Assembly (NCBI RefSeq): GCF_002930105.1
Contig: NZ_PJRN01000003.1
Span: 1 to 64,000 of the forward strand
Length of the DNA stretch: 64,000 nt
Source of the DNA: Billgrantia saliphila
GTDB lineage: Bacteria > Pseudomonadota > Gammaproteobacteria > Pseudomonadales > Halomonadaceae
Reading direction: 5' to 3'
A program made the position numbers and the translations under genes. Positions 27,953-36,390 of this stretch are shown here, in pieces (positions within the stretch are counted from its first letter, which is position 1; each line of letters starts with the position of its first letter). Under the pieces are notes generated by a model that saw only the letters and a list, made by a program, of their open reading frames with translations, ran no database searches and was not told the origin of the DNA.

Positions 27953-27964
27953 CTAGCAAGCGCT
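27948..27964 (-). promoter_or_regulatory. TetR-type operator candidate, copy 1 (acyl-CoA synthetase side)
   Basis: On the minus strand this reads AGCGCTTGCTAGGTTGA. It matches 16 of 17 bases of the element at 28640-28656 and has the same orientation relative to its gene, 120 bp upstream of the synthetase start. A pseudo-palindrome C-N-AGC-GCTT-GCT-N-G is centred in it. Confidence 0.65.
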
Positions 27965-28021
27965 CGGTACAAGCTAGAAGCAAAGGCGGGGCAGGGCAAC
28001 CCCCAGAAGGAAAACCGAGGG

Positions 28022-28627
28022 CTAGACCTTGGTCGACTCCGCTGCCGTCCGTTGAGTGGCAGGCGCGATCATGGCGACCAACTCATGGGCGAGGTCCTCC
28101 GGCTTGCGCGCTCCCTCGGGGTCGTACCAGCGCACCGTCCAATTCAGCGCGCCCATGACGAAGCGCGAGACCAGAAAACGATCGCCGTGGACAAGCCCGG
28201 CCTCGAGCGCCTCGTCGATGACCTGCTCCCAGAGGGTTTCGTAGGCATCGCGCAGGTGGCTGAGATGGTCGCGAGCCGCAGCATCGAGCCGCCGCCACTC
28301 GTAGAGTGCCACCACATGAGCGTTGCGATCGGTCAGCAGGGTTTCCAGGTGGGCCCGGGCCATGGCGTGCAGGCGTTCGCGCGCCGAATCGCCACAGTTC
28401 TCGAGCGCTTGACGGGCAAGACTCAGGGCGTTCTGGGTACCCTCTTCGATCACCGCGGCGAGGATTTCCTGCTTGTCGCGAAAGTGATGGAAAAGACTCC
28501 CGGATTTGATGCCCATCTCCTGGGCGAGCATGCGCACCGTGGTCCGGTCGAAGCCCTCCTGAACGAACAATTGGGCAGCCAGACGGGTCAATTCCTTGCG
28601 GCGTGGGGACTCGTTAACGGCATTCAT
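28022..28627 (-). CDS. TetR/AcrR-family regulator
   Basis: An N-terminal HTH (LTRLAAQLFVQEGFDRTTVRMLAQEMGIKSGSLFHHFRDKQEIL) is followed by a helical ligand domain, total about 201 aa. The ATG at 28627 is used because the conserved HTH starts soon after it; the earlier frame to 28768 is non-homologous. It is divergent from the thiolase gene, and a candidate operator begins 13 bp upstream of its start, suggesting autoregulation. A ligand such as an acyl-CoA is likely by context only. Confidence 0.92.
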   Translation of the reverse strand: MNAVNESPRRKELTRLAAQLFVQEGFDRTTVRMLAQEMGIKSGSLFHHFRDKQEILAAVIEEGTQNALSLARQALENCGDSARERLHAMARAHLETLLTDRNAHVVALYEWRRLDAAARDHLSHLRDAYETLWEQVIDEALEAGLVHGDRFLVSRFVMGALNWTVRWYDPEGARKPEDLAHELVAMIAPATQRTAAESTKV

Positions 28628-28639
28628 CGGGTTTACACT

Positions 28640-28656
28640 AGCGCTTGCTTGGTTGA
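28640..28656 (+). promoter_or_regulatory. TetR-type operator candidate, copy 2 (tetR/thiolase spacer)
   Basis: AGCGCTTGCTTGGTTGA matches copy 1 with one difference. It lies between a possible -35 (TTTACA, 28632-28637) and a weak -10 (TGATCT, 28654-28659) for the thiolase gene, and immediately before tetR on the other strand. It could repress both. Confidence 0.65.
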
Positions 28657-28785
28657 TCTTGAGAAGAACACAGCGACGCCGACAGGTCAACGCGGCGCGG
28701 GCGCATTCCCGCCAACGGCAGGTACGCAGCGAAGCCCCCGGCCTCGCCGTCCTCACGCCGACAACCACAAGTCAGGAGAGATGCC

Positions 28786-29973
28786 ATGAGCAGCCCCACC
28801 GATATCGTTTTCCTTTCCGCCGCCCGCACCCCGATGGGTGGAATGTTGGGCAGCCTGTCCAGCCTTACGGCTCCCGAACTCGCCGCCACGGCGATTCGCG
28901 CCGCCATCGAGCGCGCCGGCATCGAGGCGTCGAGCATTAATGAAGGCATCCTGGGCTGCGTGCTGCCTGCGGGTGTCAAGCAGGGTCCGGCCCGCCAGGC
29001 GATGCGCCAGGCCGGCATTCCGGACGGCATCGGTGCCACTACCATCAACAAGCTGTGCGGCTCGGGCATGAAGGCCACCATGATGGCACATGACCTGATT
29101 CGCGCCGGCAGTGGCGACGTGATCCTGGCGGGCGGCATGGAGTCGATGTCCAACGCGCCGCACGTGCTGGCCAAAGCACGCACCGGCTACCGCCTGGGCC
29201 ACGGCGAACTGAAGGACCACATGTTCCTCGACGGCCTGGAAGACGCCGAAACCGGCAAGCTGATGGGTGTCTTCGCCCAGGATATCGCCACCGAACGTGG
29301 CTATTCGCGCGAGCGCCTGGACGACTTTGCCATTGCCTCGCTGGAACGCGCCATGGAAGCTACCAACGCTGGCCAGCTGAAGGCCGAGATGGCGCCGGTC
29401 ACCGTCACCGGTCGCCAGGGGGAAAGCGTGGTCGAGCACGACGAGCAGCCGTTCCAGGCCAAGCTCGACAAGATCCGTTCGCTGCGCCCCGCCTTCGCCA
29501 AGGACGGGACAATCACCGCTGCCAACTCCAGCTCGATCTCCGACGGCGCCTCGGCCTTGATCCTGTCGAGCCAGGCTGCGGCCGACCGGCTCGGCGCCAA
29601 GCCGCTGGCCCGCATGCTCGGTCACAGCACCCATTCCCAGCACCCCAGCGAGTTCACCATCGCACCGGTGGGCGCCATCGATAAGCTGATGAAGAAGCTC
29701 GGCTGGGGCGTGAACGACGTCGACCTGTTCGAGATCAACGAGGCCTTCGCCGTGGTTACCCTGCTGGCCATGGACGGACTCGACATCCCGCACGGCAAGG
29801 TCAACGTCTTCGGCGGCGCCTGTGCCCAGGGTCACCCTATCGGCTCCACCGGCTCGCGTGTCATCGCCACCCTGATCCACGCCCTGCGCACCAAGGGCGG
29901 CAAGCGCGGCATCGCAAGCCTCTGCATCGGGGGCGGCGAGGCCACGGCGGTAGCGGTGGAACTGATCGACTGA
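28786..29973 (+). CDS. Acetyl-CoA acetyltransferase / thiolase
   Basis: A 395-residue thiolase with all catalytic residues: Cys91 in INKLCGSGMKA, His350 in GGACAQGHPIGSTGSR and Cys380 in SLCIGGGEATA. It cleaves 3-ketoacyl-CoA with CoA, or condenses two acetyl-CoA. The sequence fits the acetoacetyl-CoA/short-chain branch. AGGAGAG lies 6-12 nt before the ATG. It is divergent from tetR and completes the set of activation, dehydrogenation, hydroxyacyl oxidation and thiolysis; a separate enoyl-CoA hydratase is not visible in the window. Confidence 0.94.
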   Translation: MSSPTDIVFLSAARTPMGGMLGSLSSLTAPELAATAIRAAIERAGIEASSINEGILGCVLPAGVKQGPARQAMRQAGIPDGIGATTINKLCGSGMKATMMAHDLIRAGSGDVILAGGMESMSNAPHVLAKARTGYRLGHGELKDHMFLDGLEDAETGKLMGVFAQDIATERGYSRERLDDFAIASLERAMEATNAGQLKAEMAPVTVTGRQGESVVEHDEQPFQAKLDKIRSLRPAFAKDGTITAANSSSISDGASALILSSQAAADRLGAKPLARMLGHSTHSQHPSEFTIAPVGAIDKLMKKLGWGVNDVDLFEINEAFAVVTLLAMDGLDIPHGKVNVFGGACAQGHPIGSTGSRVIATLIHALRTKGGKRGIASLCIGGGEATAVAVELID

Positions 29974-29992
29974 AAGTCATAGAGCCGTAGGC

Positions 29993-30021
29993 GACACCCG
30001 CTTCCTCCGGAAGCGGGTGTC
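29993..30021. terminator. Hairpin terminator between thiolase and fetB
   Basis: A 13-bp perfect stem (29993-30005 with 30009-30021) with a 3-nt loop is followed by a short, weak T run. It separates the convergent thiolase and fetB genes. Confidence 0.7.
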
Positions 30022-30022
30022 T

Positions 30023-30826
30023 TCATGAGCGGGGTAGGGAAAGCCGATCTAGACGCAGCCTCTCGCGCGAGTCGAACAGCCGTCGACTGCCCGCCGCCAC
30101 CGCAGCCAGGGTACCGAAGCCGGTCCCCAGCGTGATAGTGAACATGATCAGGATCTGGTATTTCACCGCCAGTGCCGGCGCGGTGCCGGCGAGTATCTGG
30201 CCGGTCATCATGCCCGGCAGGCTGACCACACCAGCGGCGGCCATGGCGTTGATCATCGGCATCAGGCCGCTGCGCATCGCCTCCCGCCGAATGTCGCCGA
30301 TGGCTTCACGCCACGGCTGGCCAAGCATCAGGCGGCTCTCGATCACGTCGCGCTGTCGCCAGGCGGTATCGGTCAAGCGATCCAGCGCCAAGGCCACCCC
30401 TGTCATGGTGTTACCGAGCATCATACCCAGCAACGGGATGGCGTACTGGGGCCGATACCAGGGATCGGGGCCGATGATCACGGTCAGGGTCAGGATCGTC
30501 ACCGTGAACGAAGAGAAGAACATCGACAGCGTGCCGATGCCGAAGGCCCAGCCGCCCAGCAAGCGGCGCTTCTGGCGTGCCATTGTTTCGCGCCCGGCGA
30601 TCAACAGCATGACCAACGCCATCAGCGCGACCCAGACCAGCCGTTCGGCGGCGAACAGCACCTCCAGCACCACACCGACCAGCGCCAGCTGAATGACAGT
30701 ACGCAGCGCCGCGACGAGCAGACTGCGGCTCATGCCCAGGCGCGCCAGCGCGGTACAGCCGGCAAGCGCCACCACCATCGATGCCGCCAGCGCCAGTTGC
30801 CACCAGCTCAGCACAATCACATTCAT
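30023..30826 (-). CDS. fetB: ABC transporter permease FetB (YbbM family)
   Basis: A hydrophobic protein of 267 aa with about seven membrane segments and the family blocks AALRTVIQLALVGVVLE and SLPGMMTGQILAGTAPALAVKYQILIMF. In E. coli FetAB exports iron and improves resistance to peroxide stress. The ATG at 30826 overlaps the fetA stop by 4 nt. The longer frame (to 30919) runs into the fetA coding region and is not used. Confidence 0.9.
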   Translation of the reverse strand: MNVIVLSWWQLALAASMVVALAGCTALARLGMSRSLLVAALRTVIQLALVGVVLEVLFAAERLVWVALMALVMLLIAGRETMARQKRRLLGGWAFGIGTLSMFFSSFTVTILTLTVIIGPDPWYRPQYAIPLLGMMLGNTMTGVALALDRLTDTAWRQRDVIESRLMLGQPWREAIGDIRREAMRSGLMPMINAMAAAGVVSLPGMMTGQILAGTAPALAVKYQILIMFTITLGTGFGTLAAVAAGSRRLFDSRERLRLDRLSLPRS

Positions 30827-31422
30827 GAGCCGACCTCTCTCGCCCTCAGGCGACCCGTGTCGATATGCAGGTGGCGATCCGACACCCGGCGAATCTGCGC
30901 CCGGTCGTGAGCGACCCATAGCGTCGGCCAGCCACGTTTCCGTACGCGCTCGGTCAGCCAGGCCTCGACGCCCTGCGCCGTGGCGTCATCCAGGTTGGCA
31001 GTAGGCTCATCGAGCAGCAGCGCATGCGGCTCGCGAGCGACGGCACGCAGCAGCGCCAGGCGCTGCTTCTCCCCCGTTGAAAGGCGCGCCACTTCCCACT
31101 CCAGCACCTCGGGCTCGAACCCCAGCGCGGCGAGATCCTCATCGCTCGGAGTCGGCAGGTGATCCCCTACCCGCTCGGCCCACCAGTGGCTTTCGGCCGG
31201 TACCAGCATCACCTGTCGTCGCCATACATGCCCCGGCGTCGCCGACTGGGCCTGCCGGTCCAGCCATACCTCCCCATCGTGGGGCTCCAGGTCGGCCACG
31301 GCGCGCAGCAGACGGCTCTTGCCGGAACCGCTGGCACCTGAGAGACAGACGATCTCGCCCAACCCGATTTCCAGATCGATCGCATCAAGTGTGCCGATGG
31401 CGAGCGCATCCAGGCGCAACAT
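30823..31422 (-). CDS. fetA: ABC transporter ATP-binding protein FetA (YbbL family)
   Basis: A compact ATPase of about 199 aa with Walker A GASGSGKSRL, signature LSTGEKQRLALLRA and Walker B ALLLDEPTANLD. The start at 31422 (MLRLDALAIGTLDAIDLEIG) fits the family; the upstream extension to 31521 lacks similarity. It is coupled to fetB. The ribosome-binding site is weak. A nested inverted repeat about 110 bp upstream may be its operator. Confidence 0.88.
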   Translation of the reverse strand: MLRLDALAIGTLDAIDLEIGLGEIVCLSGASGSGKSRLLRAVADLEPHDGEVWLDRQAQSATPGHVWRRQVMLVPAESHWWAERVGDHLPTPSDEDLAALGFEPEVLEWEVARLSTGEKQRLALLRAVAREPHALLLDEPTANLDDATAQGVEAWLTERVRKRGWPTLWVAHDRAQIRRVSDRHLHIDTGRLRAREVGS

Positions 31423-31531
31423 GTCACGGGTCAAGGAGTTTCTCCCGTTGTGTGAAAGGAGAGGTAGACGAATAAGCTTGCCACGCCGCAGCCAGACGAG
31501 TTGCGCAGCAGCGTAATGCAACTGCTAATGG

Positions 31532-31554
31532 ATGAGACATTCTCATGATTGAGA
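31532..31554. promoter_or_regulatory. Nested inverted repeats upstream of fetA
   Basis: ATGAGA-CAT-TCTCAT (31532-31546) overlaps TCTCA-TGAT-TGAGA (31541-31554). The overlapping dyads look like a repressor site, perhaps metal responsive, but I cannot match them to a defined Fur box. Confidence 0.45.
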
Positions 31555-31824
31555 TATATGACGCATCACCGAAGGCTACTTTGCCTCGCCAGGAATGCTC
31601 CTCATGACGGTTCCTCAATATACCCAATCCCCATCTTCTACCGAGGGCATGGGCCTCTTCGAGCGCCTTCTCTTCGTATGGTGGTGCTGTCTATTATTGC
31701 GCGTCTGCCTAAGCTGACGAACCGCCAAGCCTTTTTCAGGATCGACTGGAATTGTCCGAACCCCGGCGACGGCACCATTGCTTCGATAGGTACTGACGCT
31801 GCCATCCGTCTGGTTTATTTCCCT
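31555..31824. other. Spacer without recognisable gene between fetA and chrA
   Basis: About 270 bp with lower GC than the flanks. It lies 3' of chrA and 5' of fetA. Short frames exist on both strands but none has a ribosome-binding site or family resemblance. It may be debris of an earlier insertion next to the chrA block. Confidence 0.4.
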
Positions 31825-33045
31825 TCAAAGACCTGTCGTCATCAAGCTGATCGTGAGTCCTCCCGAACCCACTAACATCACCACGGCCCAGGCCGGCAAT
31901 TTCCAGACGGTCAGCAGTCCAAAGCCCGTCAGTGCCAGCGCGAAGTCGTAGGGGCCGAGAATGGCGCTCGTCCACACGGGTTGGTACAACGCGGCGCCCA
32001 ATATACCGACAACGGCGGCGTTGGCACCCCGCATCAAGGCCTGGGCGCCAGCCAGTTGGCGAAAAGTGTTCCAGAACGGCAAGATTCCAACCAACAGCAA
32101 CATCCCCGGCAGGAATATGGCCAGTAGCGCAATGGTCGCGCCGGTCAAGCCATTTGGCACTGTATCTAATACGGCACCAAGATAAGCGGCGAAGGTGAAA
32201 AGCGGACCGGGGACCGCCTGGGCCGCACCATAGCCGGTCAGAAAGGCGTCCGAGCTCACCCAGTCGGACTGCACCACTTCGGCCTCGAGTAACGGCAGCA
32301 CGACATGGCCACCGCCGAATACCAGCGCCCCGGCGCGATAGAAAGCATCGATCACGTCCAGCGTCTGGCTCCCGGTGATCCAAGTCAAAAGCGGCAGACC
32401 GCCCAGGAAAACCACGAAAAGCGTTAGGGCAACACCACCGGCAGTGCGCGAGACGGAAAAATGCCGATGGTTCGCGCCGCTCACCGAATGCCCGCGACAC
32501 CACCACATGCCGGCCAGCGCGCCTGCCACGATAGCCGCCACCTGGCCCAGTGGACCGCTTACCAGCATCACGATCAGTGCCGCCACCAGAGCAATGGTAG
32601 CCCGCTGCCGGTCTGGACATAGGTTCCGTGCCATGCCCCATACCGCATGCGCGACGATGGCGACGGCCACAATTTTGAGACCATGAATGATACCCCTCCC
32701 CACCGGGCCCTCCATTACCGCAGCGCCATGGGCGAACAGCATCAATATGAGGGCTGAGGGCAAAGTGAATGCCAGCCACGCGGCGGCAGCCCCCCAAGGG
32801 CCGGCACGCAGCAACCCGAGGGCGAACCCCACTTGGCTGCTGGCCGGGCCAGGCAAGAATTGACATAGCGCCACCAGGTCGGCATATGCCTGCTCGTCCA
32901 ACCATTTACGTCGCGCCACGAACTCTGTGCGAAAGTAGCCGAGATGGGCAACAGGGCCACCAAAGGAAGTCAGGCCCAGCAATAGAAAAGCCTTGAGGAC
33001 CTCTCCCATACATCCTGCTGTCGCGGTCGTTGCTCGCAGCGCCAT
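31825..33045 (-). CDS. chrA: Chromate transporter ChrA
   Basis: ChrA exports chromate across the inner membrane. The two-domain (long-chain) form is present: each half begins with the conserved pattern, LLLGLTSFGGPVAHLGYFRTEFV near the N-terminus and FGGGHVVLPLLEAEVV in the middle, plus CQFLPGPASSQVGFALGLLRAG and GYGAAQAVPGPLFTFAAYLGA. About 406 aa from ATG 33045, which has GGAAG seven bases upstream; ATG 33009 (AGGA 3 nt upstream) is an alternative. The frame stays open upstream into an arsC remnant, so an in-frame fusion could also be translated. Confidence 0.88.
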   Translation of the reverse strand: MALRATTATAGCMGEVLKAFLLLGLTSFGGPVAHLGYFRTEFVARRKWLDEQAYADLVALCQFLPGPASSQVGFALGLLRAGPWGAAAAWLAFTLPSALILMLFAHGAAVMEGPVGRGIIHGLKIVAVAIVAHAVWGMARNLCPDRQRATIALVAALIVMLVSGPLGQVAAIVAGALAGMWWCRGHSVSGANHRHFSVSRTAGGVALTLFVVFLGGLPLLTWITGSQTLDVIDAFYRAGALVFGGGHVVLPLLEAEVVQSDWVSSDAFLTGYGAAQAVPGPLFTFAAYLGAVLDTVPNGLTGATIALLAIFLPGMLLLVGILPFWNTFRQLAGAQALMRGANAAVVGILGAALYQPVWTSAILGPYDFALALTGFGLLTVWKLPAWAVVMLVGSGGLTISLMTTGL

Positions 33046-33105
33046 GGTTTCGCTTCCATTTGAATGACTCCACGCCGAGCCGGTAGAGAGGGTTAGCGGC
33101 TCGCG

Positions 33106-33201
33106 AAAATAGTGATCAGATTTGTGCCGGAGTAGCGCTTCCCCCATCAGGGAGCGGGCGGAATTGGCATTGCACAGAAAAAACACTCGCTGCTTGGTCA
33201 T
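33106..33201 (-). pseudogene. Remnant of an arsenate reductase (LMW-PTP type ArsC) N-terminus
   Basis: From the ATG at 33201 about 32 codons read like the start of thioredoxin-coupled ArsC: MTKQRVFFLCNANSARSLMG and then EALLRHKSDHYF, including the CX5R phosphate loop. After that, similarity stops and unrelated codons lead in frame into chrA. A full ArsC has roughly 130-160 residues, so the rest has been lost. This looks like a deletion that joined an ars gene front to chrA. Confidence 0.7.
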
Positions 33202-33215
33202 GATCAGGTTGCACA

Positions 33216-33254
33216 ATATATGGAATTACATATATACAAATCCAACATGTAATT
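33216..33254. promoter_or_regulatory. AT-rich dyad region before the arsC remnant
   Basis: ATATAT-8 nt-ATATAT and AATTACAT (33224-33231) with ATGTAATT (33247-33254) form overlapping imperfect palindromes in an otherwise GC-rich genome. ArsR/SmtB-type operators are AT-rich dyads of this kind, so it may be the old ars promoter now driving chrA. Confidence 0.45.
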
Positions 33255-33364
33255 TGTGACAGCCAGCGCCACTACCGTCTTTCTCGATTTCCTGACTATA
33301 GAGGGCTGAAGGACACGACGAATGACGGCTTGCACCGCGGCACGGCTGCGGTAAGGATGACGCA

Positions 33365-34573
33365 ATGAACGCATCCATGTGGCAGCGCCACCCTCTCGTC
33401 GTCATCGTCCTGGCCCAGCTCTGCGGCACCTCGCTGTGGTTCAGCGTGAATGGCGTGGGCCTGGCGCTCTCGCTCGACCTGGGCCTAACCGAGGTCGATC
33501 TGGGCCGATTGACCTTGACCGTGCAGGCGGGGTTCATTGCCGGCACCCTGGGGATCGCCGTGACCGGCCTCGCCGATCGCTTCCGCGCCAGCCGTATCTT
33601 CGCCATCTCCTGCCTGCTGGGCGCGCTCGTCAACGCCGGCTTCGTCCTGGTGGCCGATCAGGCGGTACCGGCGCTAGCGTTTCGCTTTGCGACCGGCCTC
33701 TGTCTGGCCGGCATCTACCCCCTGGGCATGAAGCTGGTGATCGGCTGGACTCCCAGGCATACCGGGGCGGCGTTGGCCTGGCTGGTGGGCATGCTGACCC
33801 TGGGCACCGCCCTGCCCCACCTGCTGCGCGGCTCCACCCTGCAACTCCCCTGGGAGTGGCCGCTGCTGGGCGCCTCGACGCTGGCGCTGCTGGGCGGCGC
33901 CATGATCAACTTCCTGGGCGATGGCCCGCATCTGCCGCCGCCCGCCGGCCGGGTACGCCTGGCGGAAGGCCTCGCCGCCCTCGGCGAGCGGCGTTTCCGG
34001 GCCGTGGCCGGCGGCTACTTCGGCCATTGCTGGGAACTCTATGCTCTGTGGATGCTCACCCCCTTCCTGGTCATGCGCGAAATCGAGCGGCTCGCGGCAT
34101 CGACCGACCTGGTCGCCTGGCTGTCGTTCGGTATCATCGCGCTGGGCCTGATCGGCTGCGTGGGAGGCGGCGCACTCAGCCGCCGCCTGGGCAGCCTGTG
34201 GGTGGCTCGCCGGGCACTCTCGGCTTCCGGTGCCATTTGCCTCGCCTACCCCTTGCTTGCCTGGGCACCGCCCGGCCTGTTGCTGGCACTGCTATTCCTG
34301 TGGGGTCTCACGGTGATCGCCGATTCCCCCCAGTTCTCGGCCCTGGCAGCGGCCACGGCGCCGCGTGAGCGCGTCGGCTCAACGCTGGCCGTGATGAATG
34401 CGGTGGGTTTCGCCCTGACGATTCCCGCCATCTCGTTGACCACTACGCTATGGTCGCTACAAGGCACCTGGGTCCTGTGGTGGCTGCTGCCGGGGCCGCT
34501 CCTGGGTCTCTGGTCGCTGCTCGGTCTCGCCGACCCGGCCCACCCCGCATCCGCCCCGGCCCGCCAGGGCTGA
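33365..34573 (+). CDS. MFS transporter
   Basis: A 402-residue major facilitator protein with twelve predicted membrane segments. The first lies in HPLVVIVLAQLCGTSLWFSV, and the loop after helix 2 (GLADRFRASRIF) is the family motif A region. AAGGA lies 8-12 nt before the ATG. The substrate is unknown. It lies divergent from the chrA block and convergent with the chemoreceptor gene, 3 nt apart with no visible terminator. Confidence 0.88.
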   Translation: MNASMWQRHPLVVIVLAQLCGTSLWFSVNGVGLALSLDLGLTEVDLGRLTLTVQAGFIAGTLGIAVTGLADRFRASRIFAISCLLGALVNAGFVLVADQAVPALAFRFATGLCLAGIYPLGMKLVIGWTPRHTGAALAWLVGMLTLGTALPHLLRGSTLQLPWEWPLLGASTLALLGGAMINFLGDGPHLPPPAGRVRLAEGLAALGERRFRAVAGGYFGHCWELYALWMLTPFLVMREIERLAASTDLVAWLSFGIIALGLIGCVGGGALSRRLGSLWVARRALSASGAICLAYPLLAWAPPGLLLALLFLWGLTVIADSPQFSALAAATAPRERVGSTLAVMNAVGFALTIPAISLTTTLWSLQGTWVLWWLLPGPLLGLWSLLGLADPAHPASAPARQG

Positions 34574-34576
34574 GCG

Positions 34577-36283
34577 CTACGCCGGCTCCAGCACGCGTTG
34601 CGCCGGACGCTGCTGCGCCATGCGAGGAGACGCAAGGAGGTCGCTGACAGTGCCTTCCTTCGCCTCGTCCCGAGCCGACTCGCTCATGACAGTGGCCTGC
34701 CCATCGCCGGCATTCCGCGGTGCACCGAGTGGCAATGCGAAGCGACGAGCCTGTTCCCGCATGCGCAGCGATTGCCTCTCGAGCTCGTGCGCTCCATCGA
34801 CGGCATACTCCACCAGCCGGCTGCTATCTTGCGTGGCGCGCTCGATCTGCGCCATGGCGGCATTCACTTCCTCGATCCCCAGTCGCTGCTCATCGGAGGC
34901 CCGCACGATATGCCCCATGAGGGCGTCGACGCGCTCGATCGCCTCGATGAACTCGCGGGTGCGCTCGGCGGCACGCTGCGATAGCGCGTTACCTTCGGCG
35001 ACGCTGGCATGAGAGGCCTGGATACGCTGACGAATTTCCCGGGCCGCCTCGCCACTGCGCGACGCGAGCGCACGGACCTCGTTGGCGACCACGGCGAACC
35101 CACGCCCCTGCTCGCCGGCGCGAGCCGCCTCGACGGAGGCGTTCAGCGCCAGGATGTTGGTCTGGAAAGCGATGCTTTCGATCAACCCGATGATCGTCGC
35201 GATCTCCTCGGAGTGGCCGTGAATCTCTTCCATGGTGGCAACGAAGCGGGTAATCACCTCCTCGCCTTCGCGGGCACGCTGCGTGGCGGCATCGGCGGAT
35301 TCGCCGACACGTCGTGCATTGTCGGCGTTGCTCGCCACCGCCGCGGTGAGCTGGTCCAGACTCGCGGCGGTCTGTTCCAGCGCCACCGCCTGCTGTCGGG
35401 CTTGGGCCGCCAGCGACTGGTTGTGGCCGGCCATGTCGCGGCTGCCCTGATAGACGCCGTCACTGCCGCTGCTCAGGTGCCTCACCGTTTCGATCAACTC
35501 ACGCTGCATGGTGGCGAGCTCGGTATAGAGCTGGCCGATCTCGTTGCTGCCCCGGGTCTCGACCGATTGAGACAGATCGCCCCGTGCGATGCGCTGGAAA
35601 TGCTCGACGATACGACGCAGGGGACGAATGACGTTGATCGTCACGCCCCACATGACGCCGGCCACCATCAGCGCAGCGACGGCAAGCGCCGCCAGCATGG
35701 CCCGAGCCATCCAGTCAGCAAGTCGCTCGAAGCGAGACGTCAACGCCTCGCCTTGCCGAGCGGAATCGTCGAGGAAGGCATCGGCCGCCAGCGCGAATGC
35801 CTGGCTGCTCTCCCCCACGCGGGATTGTCCCGAACGATAACCGGCATGATCCCCCTCCTCGAGCAGTTGCATCTGCAGGTCAAGATTGCTGTTCACCAGT
35901 GATCGGTAGCGCTCGGTCAGCGCCTCGATTTCCGTCGACTGCGCCGCTGTGGCCGGGATGCCCAGAAAGGTCTCGAACGCCTGCTCGGCTTCGCTCAGCA
36001 GCCCTCTGGCGCGCTCGATCAGCGGCTGCGGCCGCTCGAAGGCAGGCATACGCATCAGCTCGGCGGCCCGATCCATTTCCAGTCGCGCTCGCAGAACACT
36101 GGTATAGGTGCGGTTGAGCGCCCCGGCCTGCTCCACGTTGAGACGATCAAGAGTGCCGAACGCATCGCGGCTCGAGTGATTGGAGATCAGTCCCAGCATG
36201 CCGGTGCCGAGAATCAGTACACTGAAGGCGATCAGTACCAGCGACCAGCTGAGCCTGACCGTAATGCTGTTAAATCGGTTCAT
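34577..36283 (-). CDS. Methyl-accepting chemotaxis protein
   Basis: A 568-residue receptor: N-terminal helix VRLSWSLVLIAFSVLILGTGMLGLI, a periplasmic four-helix-bundle sensor (about 35-190), a second membrane helix near 195-215, a HAMP domain (NVIRPLRRIVEHFQRIARGDL), and the cytoplasmic coiled coil whose hairpin tip reads IAFQTNILALNASVEAARAGEQGRGFAVVANEVRAL. The sensor resembles Tar/Tsr-like 4HB domains; the ligand cannot be told. There is no C-terminal NWETF-type CheR tether. It appears to be a single-gene unit. Confidence 0.94.
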   Translation of the reverse strand: MNRFNSITVRLSWSLVLIAFSVLILGTGMLGLISNHSSRDAFGTLDRLNVEQAGALNRTYTSVLRARLEMDRAAELMRMPAFERPQPLIERARGLLSEAEQAFETFLGIPATAAQSTEIEALTERYRSLVNSNLDLQMQLLEEGDHAGYRSGQSRVGESSQAFALAADAFLDDSARQGEALTSRFERLADWMARAMLAALAVAALMVAGVMWGVTINVIRPLRRIVEHFQRIARGDLSQSVETRGSNEIGQLYTELATMQRELIETVRHLSSGSDGVYQGSRDMAGHNQSLAAQARQQAVALEQTAASLDQLTAAVASNADNARRVGESADAATQRAREGEEVITRFVATMEEIHGHSEEIATIIGLIESIAFQTNILALNASVEAARAGEQGRGFAVVANEVRALASRSGEAAREIRQRIQASHASVAEGNALSQRAAERTREFIEAIERVDALMGHIVRASDEQRLGIEEVNAAMAQIERATQDSSRLVEYAVDGAHELERQSLRMREQARRFALPLGAPRNAGDGQATVMSESARDEAKEGTVSDLLASPRMAQQRPAQRVLEPA

Positions 36284-36390
36284 ACGCTCCCCGCGCGTGT
36301 GGTTGTCATCGGGCGCGCGGCCTATGGCTGCCGCTTCGCCGCTATATGAGTAACAGGCGTAGATGACAATTCAGGGAAGCGAATGGCGTA

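Noticed and set aside
31736..32905. Alternative minus-strand frame of 389 codons over chrA
   Set aside because: The chrA frame shows duplicated ChrA motifs; the other frame is low complexity and crosses the 3' spacer.
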